Below, in pieces: positions 32,886 to 40,845 of a stretch of DNA of 40,978 nt. Where the stretch lies: positions 1 to 40,978 of the forward strand of contig CAIVVT010000331.1 in NCBI GenBank assembly GCA_903909435.1. The letters are read 5' to 3'. Origin of the DNA: an uncultured Acidobacteriia bacterium (GTDB lineage Bacteria > Acidobacteriota > Terriglobia > Bryobacterales > Bryobacteraceae). The notes under the pieces are model-generated. The model was not told the DNA's origin and did no database searches. It worked only from the letters and a program-made list of their open reading frames with translations. Numbering within the stretch: position 1 is the first letter of the stretch; every line of letters begins with the position of its first letter. The position numbers and the translations under genes are program-made.

Positions 32886-33950
32886 ATGTCGAAAAGAGTC
32901 GCTTTGATTAACGGGATTACCGGCCAAGATGGTTACTACCTTGCCGAACTCCTGCTGGCGAAAGGTTACGAAGTGCACGGAATCGTCCGCCGCGTTGCGC
33001 TCCAGGACCCGGCGCACCGCCTCGAACGAATCGCCCACTTGCTGGATCGCGTGCGACTGCACGGCGCGTCGCTTGAAAGTTTCCCAAGCATCTATCGCGT
33101 CCTGGCTGAAGTTCGTCCCGACGAGTGTTACCACCTGGCCGCCCAGAGCTTCGTCAGCTACTCGTTCGACGATGAGTTTTCCACGCTGAACACCAACGTC
33201 AATGGGACGCATTATATGCTCGCCGCAATCAAGGACGTAGTCCCCAATTGCCGCTTCTACTTCGCCGGATCGAGCGAGATGTTCGGGAAGATTGCAGAGT
33301 TGCCCCAAACCGAAACAACCCGCTTCCACCCTCGCTCGGCCTACGGTATCAGCAAGGTGGCGGGATTCGATCTGACGCGCAATTACCGCGAGGCCTATGG
33401 CCTCTTTGCCTGCAGCGGCATTCTCTTTAATCATGAGTCTCCCCGGCGCGGGTTCGAATTCGTAACTCGCAAGATCAGCTTTGGTGTGGCCAGAATTCGT
33501 GCTGGCATTACAGATTGCCTGCATCTGGGCAACCTCGAGGCCAAACGTGATTGGGGGCACGCCGGCGAGTACGTTGAAGCGATGTGGCGGATGCTCCAGC
33601 AGGATGTGCCTGACGATTTTGTTGTAGCCACTGGGGACACGCATTCTGTCGCCGAGTTTGCCCAACTGGCGTTTGAGATTGCAGGGCTCGACCACCGGGA
33701 CCACCTGCGGCTCGACGTGGAGCTATACCGGCCGGCGGAAGTACATTTATTGGTTGGGAATGCGCAGAAAGCGCGAAGCGTTCTCGGCTGGCAACATCGG
33801 ACTTCATTCGAGCAACTGGTTCGCCAGATGGTGACTGCAGACTGTCAGTCTCTCGGCTGCCCTTTGGGGATTCCAAGCGTCTCCGCAGTGTCCTCTTATC
33901 GCGCCGTTCCGGGCGGACTTACAGGTCCTGGGATCCAGGAGTTGGTTTAG
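32886..33950 (+). CDS. gmd: GDP-mannose 4,6-dehydratase
   Basis: This 354-residue extended SDR has the NADP-binding motif GITGQDG (10-16) in place of the common GxxGxxG. It also has the Gmd signatures SFVSYSFDDEFSTLNTNV, YFAGSSEMFG, Tyr153/Lys157 in SAYGISK, NHESPRRG and LGNLEAKRDWGHAGEYVEAMW. It converts GDP-mannose to GDP-4-keto-6-deoxymannose, precursor of fucose, rhamnose or perosamine. No Fcl/Rmd/PerA partner is visible in the window, unless the SDR at 27008 plays that role. The start is the ATG at 32886, with AGGGGAGG upstream; the frame is open from 32724. The last ~25 residues look like a divergent extension. It is the final gene of the carbamoyltransferase operon. Confidence 0.93.
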   Translation: MSKRVALINGITGQDGYYLAELLLAKGYEVHGIVRRVALQDPAHRLERIAHLLDRVRLHGASLESFPSIYRVLAEVRPDECYHLAAQSFVSYSFDDEFSTLNTNVNGTHYMLAAIKDVVPNCRFYFAGSSEMFGKIAELPQTETTRFHPRSAYGISKVAGFDLTRNYREAYGLFACSGILFNHESPRRGFEFVTRKISFGVARIRAGITDCLHLGNLEAKRDWGHAGEYVEAMWRMLQQDVPDDFVVATGDTHSVAEFAQLAFEIAGLDHRDHLRLDVELYRPAEVHLLVGNAQKARSVLGWQHRTSFEQLVRQMVTADCQSLGCPLGIPSVSAVSSYRAVPGGLTGPGIQELV

Positions 33951-34253
33951 CCAGACGCGGGGTGAAAGCAGGATGGCACGCCCCTCGCACGCCCGAATGC
34001 TCTCGCCGCCCAATTAGAGCAACGCTCACCGTAAGTAGAATTCAAAGTGTTCGTCTCTCATCGATAAGTGGCTGGTTCGACCGGCAGTGTGCATTCTCGC
34101 ATCGCCAAAGCCGCCAGCCCGCCGCCCACAATTAGCGAAATGCAGGGCGTAGTCGCCCACTCGCCCGCGGTGCGGGTTCATCAGCAGTCCAGCGACTGAC
34201 AGTTCTGATCGCCAACCACGTCCTCTCTTGAGCTTTGTTAAGCTGGACCTCTC
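33951..34253. other. Intergenic region with tandem hairpins
   Basis: A 303-base gap between gmd and the GH172 gene. Two perfect 5-bp GC hairpins are adjacent: GGGCG-TAGT-CGCCC (34145-34158) and CCCGC-GGT-GCGGG (34164-34176). A minus-strand open frame (34026-34250) reads rather protein-like at its end (SMRDEHFEFYLR), possibly a gene remnant, but no start or family is evident. Confidence 0.35.
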
Positions 34254-36323
34254 ATGCGTACCTTCAGGTTGTCCGTCGCTTCGTTCCTGGCGGGGTCTTG
34301 CTTTTCTCTGAGCGCACAAAACCCCCTGGATTGGTACGATCTTTCGCGGTTGAAAGACTACTCGGCTCAACGCGCGTCCAGCAATAACTCCGATTGGGCC
34401 AGTAACGACGACAGCAAGCGCCCCATCGCCGGCGAGACAAGCGTGCTGGCCGACCTCGACGGGCCTGGCGTGGTTACGCACATCTGGATCACGGTTGCGG
34501 CTAATGAGTACGGCTGGCCGCGGCTCCTGCGCTTCCGGGTCTACTACGACGGCAGTGCCACTCCGAGCGTGGACGCGCCGCTGGGCGACTTCTTCGCCGT
34601 GGGACACGGCGTGGAGAAGTCCGTCGATTCTCTGCTGATCCGCGACGGCTCCAGCGGGCGCTCGCGCAATTCGTACTGGCCCATGCCGTTCCGCAAGCAC
34701 TGCCGGATCACGGTGACGAACGAAGGCAGCCGGCGGGTCTCCAACCTCTACTATCACGTGGACTGGAAGAGGGTCTCCAGCCTGCCCGCAGACACTGCCT
34801 ATTTCCATGCCTGGTACAAACAGGAACTACCCGCGATCATGGGCCGGCGCTACGAGATTCTCAATGTCCACGGCCGCGGACACTATGCCGGCACCCTCCT
34901 GAGCGTGATTCAGAATCAGCCCGGTTGGTTCGGCGAGGGCGACGAGTTTTTCTATGTAGACGGGGCCGCGCGGCCGTCCATCGAAGGCACGGGAACGGAA
35001 GATTACTTCAACGATGCCTGGTCGTTGCGCGAAGCTCAAGGCAACTACACGGGCGTGCCCATCGCCGAAGGGACGGGACTGGGCTCCCGCATGAGCGCGT
35101 ATCGCTGGCATCTGCCCGATCCAGTGCCATTCCACACGTCGCTGCGTTTCGAGATCGAACACGCCGGCTGGACTTACAATGCCGACGGAAGCGTCCGGTC
35201 GGGGTTCGAAGAACGCGCCGACCTGTTCAGCAGCGTGGCGTATTGGTATCAACTGGGCATTGCGCAGGGGCTGAGACCAGCGCCATACGGCGTGGCGCGC
35301 CTGCCGCACGGCAACGCGCGGCAGATCGAAGTGGAGCAGAACATCGAGGACATCAGGACCGAACGCGGTAAAGCCTCCGTGCAGAAGGAGGTGTTCTGGT
35401 CGCGCGACCTGCTGTTCTTTGAGGCCGAAGGAGCAGGCTCGCGGATCGAGATTCCGTTCGAGGTCACCGAGGAGGCCCGCTACGAGTTGCTGGCTCAGCT
35501 GGCGCACAGCCCCGACTATGGGACATATGCCGCGCTGCTGGACGGGAAAGCGCTGGGTCAGGACGCCGAGTTGGAACATGAACCGGGCGCCAACGTGGGC
35601 ACCGGTACGGTGGTGAACGCCTACCACTCGGAGCTGTACGTGGCGGAAGATCACGTTCTGGGGTGGCCCCAATTGACGCCCGGCCGCCACACTTTGAGCT
35701 TCGTTTGCAGCGGCAAGGACTTCCGCTCGAGTGCCTTCAACCTTGGCATCGACACGCAGATCCTGGCCAAAGTGGCGAGTCCCGATGCAGTGGGGGGCGA
35801 GCGCGCGGAGCGGTTAAGAAGCGGCTCCGCTAGCTTCGCTGCGTGGACGTCGGGGCTGAAGGACCAGGACCCGTATGTACGTCAAGCGGCTGCGTGGCGG
35901 GCGACCCAGGATGCTGTGCTCGCGTCCAGGGGGAATCAATTGCTGGCCGAATCGCTGACCGACCCCAGTGCGAAAGTGCGCGGCCTGGCCGTGGCCGCGC
36001 TGCGTCCGCTGGGCGCGAGCAATGTTCCGCTGGTTGCCAGCATCGCCACGCTGCTGAAAGACCCGGAGATGGGCGTTCGCATGATGGCGGCCGAAGCACT
36101 GGCCTCCATGGGAAAGCGGGCCGCGCCCGCTCTGCCTGCACTGCTCGCGGCATGCGAAATACTCGATCAGCACGTTCACGTGCAACGCAGTTTGGCGAAT
36201 GCGCTGGGTGCCATCGGACCAGAAGCGCGCGCGGGGCTCCCAGTGCTGCGCCGATTTCAGAAGATTCCGCGGGTCCAATGGAACGCCGACGCTGCGATCA
36301 AGCGCGTCGAGGATGTGCGTTAA
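34254..36323 (+). CDS. Secreted GH172 (DUF2961) protein with C-terminal HEAT-like repeats
   Basis: This 689-residue protein has a Sec signal (about 1-21, cut after LSA). The GH172/DUF2961 domain (about 25-350) contains ETSVLADLDGPGVVTHIW, EFFYVDG and GTGTEDYFNDAW, with conserved Glu231 and Glu249 as candidate catalytic residues. A beta-rich binding-like domain follows (about 385-505). About 525-685 is an alpha-helical HEAT/PBS-like repeat region (VRGLAVAALRPLG, VRMMAAEALASMGKRAAPALPALL, VQRSLANALGAIGPEARAGLPVL). Characterised GH172 enzymes act on fructose or arabinofuranose polymers. The HEAT-like tail is unusual and may hold a partner. The start is the ATG at 34254. The HtrA gene follows in the same direction. 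Confidence 0.88.
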   Translation: MRTFRLSVASFLAGSCFSLSAQNPLDWYDLSRLKDYSAQRASSNNSDWASNDDSKRPIAGETSVLADLDGPGVVTHIWITVAANEYGWPRLLRFRVYYDGSATPSVDAPLGDFFAVGHGVEKSVDSLLIRDGSSGRSRNSYWPMPFRKHCRITVTNEGSRRVSNLYYHVDWKRVSSLPADTAYFHAWYKQELPAIMGRRYEILNVHGRGHYAGTLLSVIQNQPGWFGEGDEFFYVDGAARPSIEGTGTEDYFNDAWSLREAQGNYTGVPIAEGTGLGSRMSAYRWHLPDPVPFHTSLRFEIEHAGWTYNADGSVRSGFEERADLFSSVAYWYQLGIAQGLRPAPYGVARLPHGNARQIEVEQNIEDIRTERGKASVQKEVFWSRDLLFFEAEGAGSRIEIPFEVTEEARYELLAQLAHSPDYGTYAALLDGKALGQDAELEHEPGANVGTGTVVNAYHSELYVAEDHVLGWPQLTPGRHTLSFVCSGKDFRSSAFNLGIDTQILAKVASPDAVGGERAERLRSGSASFAAWTSGLKDQDPYVRQAAAWRATQDAVLASRGNQLLAESLTDPSAKVRGLAVAALRPLGASNVPLVASIATLLKDPEMGVRMMAAEALASMGKRAAPALPALLAACEILDQHVHVQRSLANALGAIGPEARAGLPVLRRFQKIPRVQWNADAAIKRVEDVR

Positions 36324-36416
36324 GTCTGGCGCTGGCGGGGGAAGCGCCTGTGCGCCGCTGGATTCGATTCGTTCGACGCAACCGCCGCTCAATGGGCCGT
36401 GTCTAACCAAACGTAA

Positions 36417-37841
36417 ATGCACCGCACCGCCATTCCGCTTATCATCCTCACAGTCTTGACGTCCGGCGCCCACGCACAGCCCCGCACGGCCGCAACGGTC
36501 TCGACCGATCTCCCCGCCCTAAGCCGGACGCTCGAGTCCCTGGCGAGACGGGCAAATGCCAGCGTCGTGCAGATCTTCGTCCGTGGATTGGGGCAAGTAG
36601 ATTCCGGGAATGTGGCAGGTGTACTGGCACCGGAATCGGCCACGGGCTCGGGCGTGATCCTCGACACCACGGGTTACATCGTTACCAACGCGCACGTTGT
36701 GCGCGGCGCGCACACTATACGCGTGTCGCTGCCCGAGGTGAGTTCCGCGACAGAGGACTCCGTCGTGGGCAAGCAAGTGCACCGCCGGGAGCGCACTGTG
36801 CCCGCGACTCTGGTGGGAATGGACCGGGAGAGCGACGTGGCGGTGATCAAAGTCGAAGCTGAAAAGCTGACGGCACTCGAGTTGGGCGATTCCTCCAAGT
36901 TGCGCCAGGGGCAGTTCGTCGTGGCCATGGGAAGCCCGCTCGGCCTGCAGAACTCGATGAGTTTCGGCATCATCAGCGCTCTGCGCCGGTATCTGAAAAC
37001 CGAAGACCCAATGTATTACATTCAGACTGACGCTTCGATCAATCCTGGGAATAGCGGCGGGCCTTTGCTGGACCTGGACGGACACGTCGTCGGTATCAAC
37101 ACGATGATCATCACGCAATCGGGCGGCAGCGAGGGCATTGGCTTTGCCATTCCGGCGCAGATTGTAGGTAGGATCTACCGTGAATTGCGGGAGCATGGCC
37201 ACGTGCATCGCGGCAGTATCGGCGTGATCCCTGAGACGATCGACGCAGGAATCGCGGCGGGTCTGGGCCTGAAGCGGGATTGGGGCGTCATCCTGAGCGA
37301 CGTTAAGGCGGATTCGGCAGCCGCAGCTGCCGGACTGCAGCCCGGCGATGTCGTGGTCTCGGTGGATGGCGAGGAGATCGGCAACGCGCGCGACTTGTCG
37401 AGCGCCATCTTCCGGCACGCGGGAGGGGACCGGCTACAGATGGAGATTCAGCGCGACGGCGCATCGCAGGCGATCACCGTGGCCGTGATGGAGCGCCGCG
37501 AGCAAAGCGATCAACTCGTTGACCTCGTGACTCGCGAGGCCAATCTGATCCGGAAGTTGGGAGTGCTGGCCCTCACCCTGGACGAGAAAGTGACACCTAT
37601 TCTCCCATCACTCCGCAAGCTGGAAGGCGTCGTCGTCGCTGCTACCGACGCAGCCTACTTGGCGCACAATCCGGGTTTGCAGCCGGGCGACCTAATCTAC
37701 ATGGTAAACCGGACCCGAGTCGCCTCGGTGGAAGAATTGAAGTCTGTGCTGGTGGCCCTGAAGCCTGGCCAGCCGAGCGTCCTGCAAGTCGAACGACTCG
37801 GCCAGTTGATCTACGTTTCATTTCAACTCGACGAGGATTGA
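36417..37841 (+). CDS. HtrA/DegP-type periplasmic serine protease with two PDZ domains
   Basis: This 474-residue protein has a signal peptide (about 1-20). The trypsin-like domain carries the full triad: His93 in TNAHVV, Asp140 in RESDVAV and Ser213 in NPGNSGGP. PDZ1 (about 255-350) includes GVILSDVKADSAAAAAGLQPGDVVVSVDG. PDZ2 (about 375-470) is more divergent but keeps GLQPGDLIYMVN. HtrA proteases degrade or refold damaged envelope proteins. The 93-base gap from the GH172 gene is short enough for co-transcription. The start is the ATG at 36417; no strong ribosome binding site is seen. Confidence 0.93.
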   Translation: MHRTAIPLIILTVLTSGAHAQPRTAATVSTDLPALSRTLESLARRANASVVQIFVRGLGQVDSGNVAGVLAPESATGSGVILDTTGYIVTNAHVVRGAHTIRVSLPEVSSATEDSVVGKQVHRRERTVPATLVGMDRESDVAVIKVEAEKLTALELGDSSKLRQGQFVVAMGSPLGLQNSMSFGIISALRRYLKTEDPMYYIQTDASINPGNSGGPLLDLDGHVVGINTMIITQSGGSEGIGFAIPAQIVGRIYRELREHGHVHRGSIGVIPETIDAGIAAGLGLKRDWGVILSDVKADSAAAAAGLQPGDVVVSVDGEEIGNARDLSSAIFRHAGGDRLQMEIQRDGASQAITVAVMERREQSDQLVDLVTREANLIRKLGVLALTLDEKVTPILPSLRKLEGVVVAATDAAYLAHNPGLQPGDLIYMVNRTRVASVEELKSVLVALKPGQPSVLQVERLGQLIYVSFQLDED

Positions 37842-38093
37842 TCTCCGCCTGGATCGGAGCAGGTGGGGTGTCTGACGGTGGCAGGCTTCCGCCGATTCAC
37901 TTACCAGGCTCGACCCGAACGAACTGCGCAAATCGAAAGGCAGGCCCAATGTCGCACCGACTCCGGCATAGAAGCTGGGTTCCGGTACGTTCGGACTAGC
38001 CGCAAATCTCCGCCGGTTCAATATCTATCTTTCAGTCTAGATTCATGAGTTTGTAAAGTCAGGTCGCTATCCTCAAATTCCTGGAGGCTCGTA
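37842..38093. other. Intergenic region with a possible PEP-CTERM-like remnant on the minus strand
   Basis: A 252-base gap without a convincing gene. CTCCG/CGGAG (37843-37847/37855-37859) forms a small hairpin just after the protease stop. On the minus strand a short frame (ending at 37818) contains NVPEPSFYAGVGATLG, which looks like the start of a PEP-CTERM tail, but the hydrophobic helix is poor and a stop lies directly upstream. Confidence 0.25.
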
Positions 38094-39782
38094 TTGTTAA
38101 TGAATCGTAATTTCGCAGGAGCTATGGCTCTTGCGACGCAACTGCTGCTGGTACCCCAGGTCGGGGCGCAGCAAGTTAATGACCGAAACGGCGTTCGCCA
38201 CGTGCTGCTAGTCAGCATCGACGGCATGCACGCTCTCGACTACGAGAATTGCGTGAAAGGCGGCTTCTGCCCGAATCTGGCCGCACTCGGCCAAACTGGT
38301 GTGAACTACACACGAACTTCCTCGGCTCGGCCGTCGGATTCGTTTCCTGGGTTGATGGCGATCGTGACAGGCGGCACACCGCGAACGGTCGGTGCGTTTT
38401 ACGATGTTGCCTATGATCGTGTTCTCGCGCCACCCACGCACGACACCGGCAACGGAGTCGCAGGCGGCGTCTGCACTCCGGGTGTCCCCAACGGCACCAC
38501 GACGGAGTACGAAGAAGGCGTTGAAATCGACCAAAGCGCGCTCAACGGCGGCGGTCCTTACAGCCTGATTGACGGCGGTATCAAGTCAATCGACCCTCTG
38601 CGTCTGCCCCGCGATCCCTTCAATGGGTGCAAACCGGTTTACCCTTGGAATTTCATCCGGACGAACACCATTTACGGTGTGATCCACGAGGCCGGCGGAT
38701 ACACTGCCTGGTCCGACAAACACGCCGTTTACGCCGCTGTTTCCGGCCCCAGTCGCAACGCCAGCAACGTGGACGATTACTACTCGCCCGAAGTGAATTC
38801 GAATGTGATCGCGTTGCCGGGAGTGACCACCGCGAATGGGAATTCCTGCGCCGCTATTCGCGATAACAATGGTGGAGCCTGGACCGATAGCTTCCTGAAC
38901 ATCCAGTGCTACGACCAGTTGAAGGCCAACGCCGTGGTCAACTGGATCAATGGCAAGACCCATCTGGGCGACAAGAAAGCTCCGGTGCCCACGATTCTGG
39001 GCATGAACTTCCAGTCGGTAAGTGTCGGACAGAAGTTGATTGAGGGTGGCGTCAAAGGCGGCTACACGGATGCCGAGGGAAATCCCACGCCGCATTTGCA
39101 GAATGAAATCGTGTTCGTAGACGCGGCCATCGGACAGATGGTGACGGCGTTGAAGCAGCAGCATCTGCTCGATTCGACGCTCATTATCATCACGGCCAAG
39201 CACGGTCAATCCCCTGTGGACACGAACCGCTTCTTCCCGATTCCTGGCCATAGTGGACTGAACGGAAGCTCGCCCGCTACGCTCCTCGCCTCGTATCTGC
39301 CATTCTCCGAATCCCCGCTCAACCCGACTGGGATTGGACCGACGGAGGACGACATTTCCCAGATTTGGCTCAACAATTCGAGCGACACGCTGGCCGCAGT
39401 AGCCGTACTCGAAGCGAATGCCGCGACCGCCGGGATCGGCCAGATCTTCTACGGCGCCTCGCTCGAGACCCTGTTCAACAAGCCCGGTCTGCCTCCCAAC
39501 GGCGATCCGCGCGTGCCGGACATCATCGTCCAGCCGAACGTGGGCGTGGTCTACACGGGCAGCAAGAAGAAGCAGGCGGAGCACGGCGGTTTCGCGCAGG
39601 ACGATACCAACGTGATGATCCTTGTGTCCAAGCCGGATTTCAGGGCCAAAACAGTGACCAGCTTCGTGGAAACCACACAGGTCGCGCCCACGATCCTGCA
39701 GGCACTCGGACTCGATCCCGGCGAACTTGACGCCGTCCAGAAGGAAGGTACACCGGTTCTGCCGGGGCTGGGACTTAAGTAA
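38094..39782 (+). CDS. Secreted alkaline-phosphatase-superfamily (type I phosphodiesterase-like) protein
   Basis: This 562-residue protein has a signal peptide (about 1-25). The catalytic core begins HVLLVSIDGMHALDY (metal Asp in SIDGM). It continues with SDSFPGLMAIVTGG, the nucleophile region, and later IIITAKHGQSP and AEHGGF, which hold metal-binding His residues. The typical Asp-His pair of the superfamily reads Lys-His here. It probably cleaves phosphate mono- or diesters outside the cytoplasm; the substrate is unknown. GGAGG lies 6 bases before a TTG at 38094 but 12 before the ATG at 38100, so the TTG is the likelier start. It ends shortly before a hairpin terminator shared with the convergent oxidoreductase gene. 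Confidence 0.88.
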   Translation: MLMNRNFAGAMALATQLLLVPQVGAQQVNDRNGVRHVLLVSIDGMHALDYENCVKGGFCPNLAALGQTGVNYTRTSSARPSDSFPGLMAIVTGGTPRTVGAFYDVAYDRVLAPPTHDTGNGVAGGVCTPGVPNGTTTEYEEGVEIDQSALNGGGPYSLIDGGIKSIDPLRLPRDPFNGCKPVYPWNFIRTNTIYGVIHEAGGYTAWSDKHAVYAAVSGPSRNASNVDDYYSPEVNSNVIALPGVTTANGNSCAAIRDNNGGAWTDSFLNIQCYDQLKANAVVNWINGKTHLGDKKAPVPTILGMNFQSVSVGQKLIEGGVKGGYTDAEGNPTPHLQNEIVFVDAAIGQMVTALKQQHLLDSTLIIITAKHGQSPVDTNRFFPIPGHSGLNGSSPATLLASYLPFSESPLNPTGIGPTEDDISQIWLNNSSDTLAAVAVLEANAATAGIGQIFYGASLETLFNKPGLPPNGDPRVPDIIVQPNVGVVYTGSKKKQAEHGGFAQDDTNVMILVSKPDFRAKTVTSFVETTQVAPTILQALGLDPGELDAVQKEGTPVLPGLGLK

Positions 39783-39807
39783 CCGTCGATTCACTAGAGT
39801 CTATTTG

Positions 39808-39836
39808 AGGCGGGCGCCCGGTAGCGGGGCCCGCCT
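39808..39836. terminator. Bidirectional hairpin terminator between convergent genes
   Basis: AGGCGGGC (39808-39815) pairs perfectly with GCCCGCCT (39829-39836) around a 13-base GC-rich loop. It lies centrally in the 84-base gap between the convergent phosphatase and oxidoreductase genes. Short T-rich stretches follow on both strands. Confidence 0.65.
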
Positions 39837-39866
39837 TATGCTATTTCCAGCAGCGCCGCTGCCGGA

Positions 39867-40796
39867 TCAACTCAACATGCCTCGAAAATACTCGTTCAGC
39901 AGTCGTCCCGTCGGGTCGTACTGCTTTCTCGCCCGTTCAAGCGTAGCGAGTTTGTCGCCGAATGCCTGCTTCGCCAGTTCCGGCGTCAGGCTGGCGGTCT
40001 GATTGAACACGGGTTTCCCGTTTCGGGCGGCGCAAAACTGATTGTACGCGTCGATGAACTCGGGCCATCCGGGATTGCCCGTCGAGACCGGATCCAGAGT
40101 CATGACGGGTCCATCCCAGGAGTAGGAAAGCAGCGATTGCCGGTCCTGGGAGATTCGGTATCCGACGTCCAGCAGGTTCGAGCGATAGCCCGTCCGAGCG
40201 TAGTACTCGTGGCTGAAAGCGAAGAAATCGCTAAGAACTGACGAGAACTCTTCCTCTGGGAAGGCGTACAGGCTGAACGTGTAGCGGCTGTCGTTGGCTA
40301 CGTCGGGATAGCGGATGATTTCGTCGGCCGCGACGGTGTTGTCGCTGGTTATGATGTGCTCGAGCTTAAAGCGCCAGAGCGCATTAAACGCATCCAGAAT
40401 ACCGTAGCGGATCTTGTGGTCCGGCACCGTCTGTTCCATATCATGCGCGAACTTCGGACCCGAGGTGCCCCAAATGTAATTGCGCAGGGGCCAGATGATC
40501 TTGTTCGGCTCGCCCGAAGCGGCAGGATTGTACCGGCGGAACTCGACCGTGATCAGATCCTCGAACGGGAAGATGTAGTACATCATCGCGTAGTCGAGCG
40601 CCTTCAAATCCGGTAGGGCTTTGACGAAATCCGCCAGAGTGTAAGTCTTGTGATGTACGGCCAGCGGGAGCAACTGGCGGATGCGGTACGTGACCTCGTA
40701 CACGATGCCGAAAGTGCCGTAGCTGGAGCGAACCAATTGCATCAGTTCCGGCTGTGCGTCAGTCACCTCCAATAGATCGCCGGATGGTAGCACCAT
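39867..40796 (-). CDS. FAD-linked oxidoreductase, 5'-truncated (probable pseudogene)
   Basis: The 309 residues match the C-terminal part of vanillyl-alcohol/berberine-type FAD-linked oxidases. MVLPSGDLLEV and LVRSSYGTFGIVYEVTYRIR come from the end of the FAD-binding domain, and the cap domain follows to KQYDPTGRLLNEYFRG. The first half of the FAD-binding domain is missing. The frame stays homologous for about 14 codons upstream of the ATG at 40796 (EYGQVGSYITGVK), then hits a TAG at 40844-40842. None of the three minus-strand frames beyond that looks like the missing part, as far as the window extends. So the gene was probably broken by insertion or deletion near 40845. If expressed, the short form would lack most of the cofactor site. 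Confidence 0.75.
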   Translation of the reverse strand: MVLPSGDLLEVTDAQPELMQLVRSSYGTFGIVYEVTYRIRQLLPLAVHHKTYTLADFVKALPDLKALDYAMMYYIFPFEDLITVEFRRYNPAASGEPNKIIWPLRNYIWGTSGPKFAHDMEQTVPDHKIRYGILDAFNALWRFKLEHIITSDNTVAADEIIRYPDVANDSRYTFSLYAFPEEEFSSVLSDFFAFSHEYYARTGYRSNLLDVGYRISQDRQSLLSYSWDGPVMTLDPVSTGNPGWPEFIDAYNQFCAARNGKPVFNQTASLTPELAKQAFGDKLATLERARKQYDPTGRLLNEYFRGMLS

Positions 40797-40811
40797 CTTG
40801 ACGCCGGTGAT

Positions 40812-40845
40812 ATAGGAACCAACCTGCCCATATTCTTGTTCCTAT
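40812..40845. repeat. Inverted repeat at the oxidoreductase break point
   Basis: ATAGGAAC (40812-40819) and GTTCCTAT (40838-40845) are perfect 8-bp arms with 18 bases between. The right arm contains the in-frame stop, and recognisable coding homology ends here. It may mark the edge of an inserted or deleted element. Confidence 0.35.
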
